Positions 5,938 through 9,658 of a stretch of DNA of 9,658 bases are shown here, piece after piece. The stretch comes from Nitrososphaerota archaeon (GTDB lineage Archaea; Thermoproteota; Nitrososphaeria; Nitrososphaerales; Nitrosopumilaceae): the NCBI GenBank assembly GCA_028867395.1, contig JAGWGO010000036.1, forward strand, positions 1 to 9,658. The letters are read 5' to 3'. Position numbers and translations under genes: made by a program. Numbering within the stretch: position 1 is the first letter of the stretch; each line of letters starts with the position of its first letter. The notes under the pieces are model-generated. The model worked only from the letters and a program-made list of their open reading frames with translations, was not told where the DNA came from and ran no database searches.

Positions 5938-5963
5938 GGCATAAAATTCAAATTAAAAATATA
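5938..5963 (+). promoter_or_regulatory. AT-rich TATA-like stretch before the 71-aa gene
   Basis: CATAAAAT (5940-5947) and the following AATTAAAAATATA could act as a closer TATA element, placing transcription starts about 5970-5984, near the GTG at 5976. It competes with the better TATA at 5840 as the promoter of this gene. Confidence 0.3.
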
Positions 5964-5975
5964 GCACCGTATTGT

Positions 5976-6191
5976 GTGTCCTTAACAGAACAAGAAAAAA
6001 CGGCAATTTTAATCTCACAAGCGATGACATTGTACTCAATATATATGCAAGAAGGAAAGATCCCTGAACATCAATCAATAGTTGATTTCATCTTGAAAAC
6101 AATTCCAAAACAATACAAACCTAAAGTTACCATGGAACTAATAGATGACATTTTTACTTTTATTTCAAATAACAACATGGAACTTTCATAA
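5976..6191 (+). CDS. Small protein of unknown function, 71 aa, upstream of purP
   Basis: I do not recognise this family. The GTG start gives SLTEQEKTAILISQAMTLYS at the N-terminus. The product is predicted mostly helical, with a first amphipathic helix (about 4-25), a short KIPEHQSIVDFILKTIP segment and a third helix around TMELIDDIFTFISNN. It has no Cys, no signal peptide and no convincing transmembrane helix. No ATG gives a comparable frame. It ends 26 nt before the purP ATG on the same strand, so the two are probably co-transcribed. Its TAA overlaps an in-frame ATA of the purP frame (ATAA at 6188-6191). It could be a small regulatory or partner protein, but nothing in the sequence shows which. 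Confidence 0.6.
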   Translation: MSLTEQEKTAILISQAMTLYSIYMQEGKIPEHQSIVDFILKTIPKQYKPKVTMELIDDIFTFISNNNMELS

Positions 6192-6217
6192 AGGTCTTTG
6201 ATCATGCGAGAGATAGA

Positions 6218-7243
6218 ATGACAACAATTTCTACTCTTGGTTCACATTGTGCATTACAGGTGTTAAAGGGAGCAAAGGATGAAGGATTTCAAACACTTTT
6301 AATTTGTGAAAAGAAAAGGGAGAAACTGTACAAAAGATTCTCATTTATCGACGAACTATTACTAGTTGATTCGTTTAATGATATATTGGAATCGAAATGC
6401 CGCTCAAAACTCAAAGAACTACAATCCATCATAATACCACATGGTACACTTATTTCACAAATGAGTTCATCTGAAATAGAATCAATTGACATTCCAATTT
6501 TTGGAAATAAATGGATCTTAAGATGGGAATCGGACAGAAATATGAAAGAAAAGTTGATGTTAGAATCAAAACTTCATGTTCCAAAATCTCTTTCAAATCC
6601 ATCTGAAATCAATGGACTTGTAATAGCTAAAAGACATGGTGCAGCAGGAGGCAAGGGATACTTTCTTGCAACAAATAAGGAAGACTATGAGACAAAGAGA
6701 GACAAGTTGGCATCTCAAGGATTAATCAAAAGTGACGAGGATCTGTATTTACAAGAATATGCATTTGGAGTTTCTGCATATCTTCAGTACTTTTATACCC
6801 CAATCCATGACAAGTTAGAATTTTTTGGCGTGGATAGAAGATATGAATCAGATGTAGATGGGATAGGAAGAATCCCAGCTCAACAACAAATCGATATAGA
6901 CAAAATCCCATCTTTCAATGTGATCGGAAATAGCCCATTGGTTCTGAGAGAATCATTGTTAGATGAAGTTTATTCCATGGGCGAAAGATTTGTTGATGCG
7001 GCAAAAAGGCTAGTAGCACCTGGGATGAATGGACCATTCTGTTTAGAAGGAGTTTATGATGAAAATGGCAAATTTACTGCTTTTGAATTCTCCTCAAGAA
7101 TAGTGGCAGGAACGAATCTTTACGTGAATGGTTCACCTTATTCAGTGTTCATTTATGATGAGCCCATGAGCATGGGTAGAAGGATAGCTCGTGAAATAAA
7201 AATTGCAAATACAAAAAATCAGATATCTAAAATAGTCACATGA
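6218..7243 (+). CDS. purP: PurP, FAICAR synthetase (formate--phosphoribosylaminoimidazolecarboxamide ligase)
   Basis: ATP-grasp enzyme of archaeal purine synthesis: AICAR + formate + ATP gives FAICAR, replacing the folate-dependent PurH step (EC 6.3.4.23). 341 aa. Diagnostic blocks matching Methanocaldococcus PurP are the N-terminal TLGSHCALQVLKGAKDEGF, KRF (39-41), IIIPHGT (71-77), FGNKWILRWESDR (95-107), the glycine-rich GAAGGKGYFLAT (141-152) of the ATP-grasp, LEFFGVDRRYESDVDGIGR (200-218), RESLL (244-248), PGMNGPFCLE (268-277), FEFSSRIVAGTN (289-300) and MSMGRRIAREIK (317-328). The ATG follows a weak GAGAGA. The frame stays open back to a TAA at 6170, and the codons just before the ATG read IKVFDHARDR, similar to the N-terminal helix of other PurP proteins, so the true start may lie upstream near 6188 at a non-standard codon. 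It sits directly behind the 71-aa gene. Confidence 0.93.
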   Translation: MTTISTLGSHCALQVLKGAKDEGFQTLLICEKKREKLYKRFSFIDELLLVDSFNDILESKCRSKLKELQSIIIPHGTLISQMSSSEIESIDIPIFGNKWILRWESDRNMKEKLMLESKLHVPKSLSNPSEINGLVIAKRHGAAGGKGYFLATNKEDYETKRDKLASQGLIKSDEDLYLQEYAFGVSAYLQYFYTPIHDKLEFFGVDRRYESDVDGIGRIPAQQQIDIDKIPSFNVIGNSPLVLRESLLDEVYSMGERFVDAAKRLVAPGMNGPFCLEGVYDENGKFTAFEFSSRIVAGTNLYVNGSPYSVFIYDEPMSMGRRIAREIKIANTKNQISKIVT

Positions 7244-7304
7244 TTTCTATTGATAAAGCATAGACTATGATACACTATTTCCATATGACGCAATACGAGT
7301 TAAC
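7244..7304. other. Spacer between convergent purP and S-layer-like genes
   Basis: Short AT-rich spacer. No hairpin with a T-tract was seen for purP on the plus strand. T-rich patches such as CACTATTTCC are weak. Nothing else was recognised, and there is no remnant of further S-layer coding sequence here. Confidence 0.5.
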
Positions 7305-7325
7305 AAAAAACTAACCCATGGTTAG
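7305..7325 (-). terminator. Hairpin plus T-tract at the stop codon of the S-layer-like gene
   Basis: On the minus strand CTAACC-ATG-GGTTAG makes a perfect 6-bp stem with a 3-nt loop, followed at once by TTTTTT. The stem includes the last coding codons and the TAG stop. Archaeal RNA polymerase stops at T-tracts, so this is a plausible terminator for the gene. Confidence 0.55.
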
Positions 7326-8735
7326 TTTAGCGTTGTGAAATTTTACCACTATGCTATATGCGATATCATTATAGATGATCGTGAAAGATTTGTCACGCTC
7401 TGCATTATCCAAGATAACAAGATCAGATATTCCTCCTTCATCATAATCACTAAAGATTCCTGCATTAGGCTGAAGTTCACTTGCAGTAATAGGAATTGAA
7501 AAGGCATTGATGGATTGTGTACGCATGAATCCATTATTGTCTGCAAATAATGTCTGGATTCCATTACTTTGTAATCTTGCGACAATTACCCCTTGTGGAG
7601 CAGCGTCTTCCAAAAGTCTCCCGTTGTGATTAAACATAAAGGCAGTCAAGTTACCAATCAAATTTTGCATAGGAGTTGCGCTGATTACACCAAAACCTGG
7701 CATTATTTCACTTCCTGTAGCCATTAGTCCATCAGCATCAGATTTGCCATCTTTTCCAAATGCCATGTAATATAACGTGTTGTTTGTAGGAGATGTACCC
7801 CATGTCCAAGAATCGATATCTGTTGGATCTATATTCAGTTGTGGATCTAAAAGATCGCCTTGCACTTGAGCACCCCGAGGAAAATCCGGTCTGTCTGCAA
7901 GTATTGCAATTTCATTGGAAGGGATTCTGTCAAATATCAAATTTACCGCCTGATCGCCTCCAGCGCTACGATAGTCAACGGTTACCGGAGTTGGGAAGGA
8001 AGAAAAATCATATAATTGAATGACAGGCCACAATGCTTCGTATGTGTTACTGGCGTTGAAACCAAGTGAATTCGTGTTAAGCGTTTCATTCTTTCGGATT
8101 ACATGTTCGGTGGTAACACCCACAGTTGGGCTTGAGTATGAATTTATGTTACAATCAGGTGGATTTGTACCCACATTTAATAATGCAGGAGATTGCGGAT
8201 CCCCAACAGTTCCATTATGAAAGACGTTTCTTGCAATAGTGAATCCGTTCGTCTGACTATACTCTACTCCTTGTTTCATTGCGTTAGGAGAAGAGACAGA
8301 AAACACAGTTCTAGGACCACAAAACCAACCAAAGTTAAGCCCATGACCTGCAACAGGGGCAGTTTTTCCTGCAAGTTCAGCTTGGTTTCGATCCGCGAAG
8401 TAGGCATACCAGTTACCATCTGTGGCTTGAGCCATCCTCAATCTTTTTCCATTTACGGTAACAACTGGTTCACCGTATGATTGGTCCAGCCTACTGATGT
8501 TTGGATCTGATACTATTACTTCTATTACCATTGGCCCAGCAAAATAGTTCTTAAAAAGCGGATTCTCTGCTGAAACATACAAGTTTGGATTTGTTGATAT
8601 ATGTTGAAGCGGCTCATACTGCGGCAATAAACCTTCCATCGCATTAGATTGTTTTGTACTAAGCGGGGTTATGGAAATGAGGTTTACAACTAAGATTGCA
8701 ATTAAAATAAGGCATGCTCCTCTTCCCAAAATCAT
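7311..8735 (-). CDS. Secreted S-layer-like protein: stand-alone N-terminal part of a thaumarchaeal S-layer protein
   Basis: 474 aa with a signal peptide (Arg5, hydrophobic core about 8-22, possible cleavage after SNA at 32). From memory of ammonia-oxidising archaeal S-layer proteins, the whole mature part resembles their N-terminal region: ENPLFKNYFAGPMVIEVIV (57-75), GEPVVTVNGKRLRMAQATDG (88-107), NWYAYFADRNQAELA, WPVIQLYDF (236-244), FPRGAQV (285-291), LNIDPTDIDSWTWGT (300-314) and GNLTAFMFNHNGRLL (361-375). Those proteins are usually above 1,500 aa, so about two thirds is absent. There is no C-terminal membrane helix. Two Cys remain after the signal (139, 195), possibly a disulfide. Six N-glycosylation sequons occur (Asn79, 174, 216, 227, 318, 362). 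DGKSDADG (329-336) resembles a Ca-binding loop. The frame is intact and has its own promoter-like and terminator-like signals, so it looks like a functional short paralog, perhaps an accessory or cap protein of the cell envelope. The role is inferred. Confidence 0.72.
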   Translation of the reverse strand: MILGRGACLILIAILVVNLISITPLSTKQSNAMEGLLPQYEPLQHISTNPNLYVSAENPLFKNYFAGPMVIEVIVSDPNISRLDQSYGEPVVTVNGKRLRMAQATDGNWYAYFADRNQAELAGKTAPVAGHGLNFGWFCGPRTVFSVSSPNAMKQGVEYSQTNGFTIARNVFHNGTVGDPQSPALLNVGTNPPDCNINSYSSPTVGVTTEHVIRKNETLNTNSLGFNASNTYEALWPVIQLYDFSSFPTPVTVDYRSAGGDQAVNLIFDRIPSNEIAILADRPDFPRGAQVQGDLLDPQLNIDPTDIDSWTWGTSPTNNTLYYMAFGKDGKSDADGLMATGSEIMPGFGVISATPMQNLIGNLTAFMFNHNGRLLEDAAPQGVIVARLQSNGIQTLFADNNGFMRTQSINAFSIPITASELQPNAGIFSDYDEGGISDLVILDNAERDKSFTIIYNDIAYSIVVKFHNAKLTMG

Positions 8736-8751
8736 CTATTAACCTTGCTCT

Positions 8752-8767
8752 ATTCTAATTTTAGAAT
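8752..8767. promoter_or_regulatory. Palindrome over the promoter of the S-layer-like gene
   Basis: ATTCTAA-TT-TTAGAAT: perfect 7-bp arms with a 2-nt spacer. Its centre is about 25 nt from the ATG at 8735, the place expected for a TATA box of a leaderless transcript, and the minus-strand reading TCTAAAATTA is TATA-like. It may be promoter and operator in one. Seen directly. The function is inferred. Confidence 0.45.
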
Positions 8768-8851
8768 ACGGTCCGAATTTAAGGATATGGATAAGATCTA
8801 GCTCATAATGACATGAATTTGCAATTTATTACTGAAGAGCAATCTTAGCTA
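8768..8851. other. Spacer between the hydrolase and S-layer-like genes
   Basis: AT-rich spacer upstream of the S-layer-like promoter palindrome. No clear T-tract terminator for the hydrolase gene was seen, so read-through into the next gene is possible. No RNA gene or repeat was recognised. Confidence 0.4.
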
Positions 8852-9658
8852 TCAATGATGCAAAATCCAAGACGTGATGATTTTTAAAATTTGTTGTCGT
8901 TGATAAGTAGAAAATTTTGGTGAGTCTTGATTGTAAAAGATAGCATCGTAGAACCAATGGTCAGATTTAGTGAGTTGGATTGTCTTGTCTTTACTATCTA
9001 CAATTTTTATGAATTCTTCGCTTATCTTACTGAATATATTCATGTCATTTTTTCCATGTAATATCAAGAGGGGAATATTGATAGAAGATAAAACAGATAT
9101 TGCGTCATTTCTTCTAGCAAGTACATCTATGATATACCGATAAGAGTATTCAAAATCTAGTTCTGAATCTTGAAGCATTTGCAAAACTTCATCCCCTCCA
9201 TATCTTACAAACCCTGGTAAAATTTTTGCAATGCTTACTTTTGATGAAGGCGTGAATATCCTTCTAAATAAAATATTAAAGAACATCAGCAAGTTAGGTT
9301 CCACGTTACTTCGTTTTTTTATAGTCTTGATGCGAATGTATGGTGCCATCAAGATAATCCCATCCAATACATGTTTGAATTGGCGTGCATACCATAATGC
9401 AAAAGTTGAACCCATACTATGGGCTAAAATAAAGACTTTGGAATCAGATTTGTATTTTTCAATTATTTCATTTATGCCTTGTAAACATTGATCAAAGTCT
9501 GGGTCTCCTTTTTTGCCCTCGGATTTTCCATGCCCTAAAATATCGATGCTTATTACATTGATGCCATTCTTTGATAATTCTGAACCTAGATAATTGAAAA
9601 TCCTAGCGTCACTGCAAAGACCATGGATGCAGAATACTGTAAATTTTTTATCATTAGA
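8852..9658 (-). CDS. Alpha/beta hydrolase, monoacylglycerol lipase/S33-like (partial, N-terminus beyond right edge)
   Basis: The visible 268 residues are open to the right edge. They form an alpha/beta hydrolase: VFCIHGLCSDARIF (8-21) holds the oxyanion-hole HG, ISIDILGHGKSEGKKGD (36-52) is the strand-turn typical of the lysophospholipase/MAGL (Hydrolase_4) group, and AHSMGS (79-84) is the nucleophile elbow with Ser81. LLILHGKNDMN carries the acid Asp205, and KSDHWFYD carries the catalytic His234. Residues about 105-180 form a helical cap. Likely substrates are small esters or acylglycerols, but the family is broad and the true substrate cannot be read from sequence. An internal ATG at 9415 falls inside the GxSxG motif and cannot be the start. 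Only a few N-terminal residues should be missing. It is followed after 116 bp by the S-layer-like gene on the same strand, which has its own promoter signals. Confidence 0.88.
   Translation of the reverse strand, partial: SNDKKFTVFCIHGLCSDARIFNYLGSELSKNGINVISIDILGHGKSEGKKGDPDFDQCLQGINEIIEKYKSDSKVFILAHSMGSTFALWYARQFKHVLDGIILMAPYIRIKTIKKRSNVEPNLLMFFNILFRRIFTPSSKVSIAKILPGFVRYGGDEVLQMLQDSELDFEYSYRYIIDVLARRNDAISVLSSINIPLLILHGKNDMNIFSKISEEFIKIVDSKDKTIQLTKSDHWFYDAIFYNQDSPKFSTYQRQQILKIITSWILHH

Noticed and set aside
7793..8480. Three plus-strand frames opposite the S-layer-like gene
   Set aside because: Antisense shadows of a gene with clear family similarity along its whole length.
8852..9415. Starting the hydrolase at the ATG at 9415
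   Set aside because: That Met is part of the AHSMGS nucleophile elbow, and the frame upstream encodes the oxyanion-hole HG and the GHGKSEG turn up to the window edge.
1..9658. Mobile element, CRISPR array or defence system
   Set aside because: No direct repeat series, transposase or integrase motifs, or nuclease/helicase genes were seen. Gene content is housekeeping and envelope-related.

Overview
The window is very probably from an ammonia-oxidising archaeon (Thaumarchaeota/Nitrososphaerota), most like the low-G+C Nitrosopumilus/Nitrosotalea side of the group. The evidence is an archaeal-type AspRS joined to gatCAB, a PurP-type FAICAR synthetase, and a secreted protein closely resembling the N-terminal part of the large S-layer protein of this phylum. 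AT-rich spacers, TATA-like boxes about 26 nt before start codons (leaderless style) and few Shine-Dalgarno sites also fit. No rRNA, tRNA, CRISPR array, insertion sequence or integrase was seen. Family calls come from reading motifs by eye, without a database search.

Region 1 (1-3578, minus strand): a tight operon aspS-gatC-gatA-gatB, with gatB running off the left edge. Spacing is 9 nt, then 0 nt, then an overlap of the gatA stop with a TTG start for gatB. AspRS has the Pro that marks non-discriminating enzymes, so this AspRS would charge tRNA-Asn with Asp and GatCAB would convert it to Asn-tRNA-Asn. The whole indirect asparagine pathway would sit in one transcript.

Region 2 (3579-4790): a divergent AT-rich spacer with short palindromes, then a plus-strand UbiA-type membrane prenyltransferase. 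Its first membrane helix is encoded upstream of any ATG, GTG or TTG start, so its 5' end is unresolved. It meets, end to end with only 5 bp between stop codons, a minus-strand winged-helix regulator with a TrmB/PLD-like C-terminal domain (4796-5758).

Region 3 (5759-7243): the regulator promoter carries two perfect inverted repeats. A strong plus-strand TATA box follows, placed to start a transcript at a 12-codon mini-ORF with a hairpin at its end. After it come a 71-aa protein of unknown function and purP (purine biosynthesis, AICAR to FAICAR).

Region 4 (7244-9658, minus strand): a 474-aa secreted protein resembling only the N-terminal third or so of thaumarchaeal S-layer proteins, with a palindrome over its presumed promoter and a hairpin plus T-tract at its stop codon. 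Upstream lies an alpha/beta hydrolase (monoacylglycerol lipase/S33-like) cut by the right edge.

The least ordinary items are the stand-alone S-layer N-domain protein, the missing start of the UbiA gene, and the 5760-5930 regulatory region.
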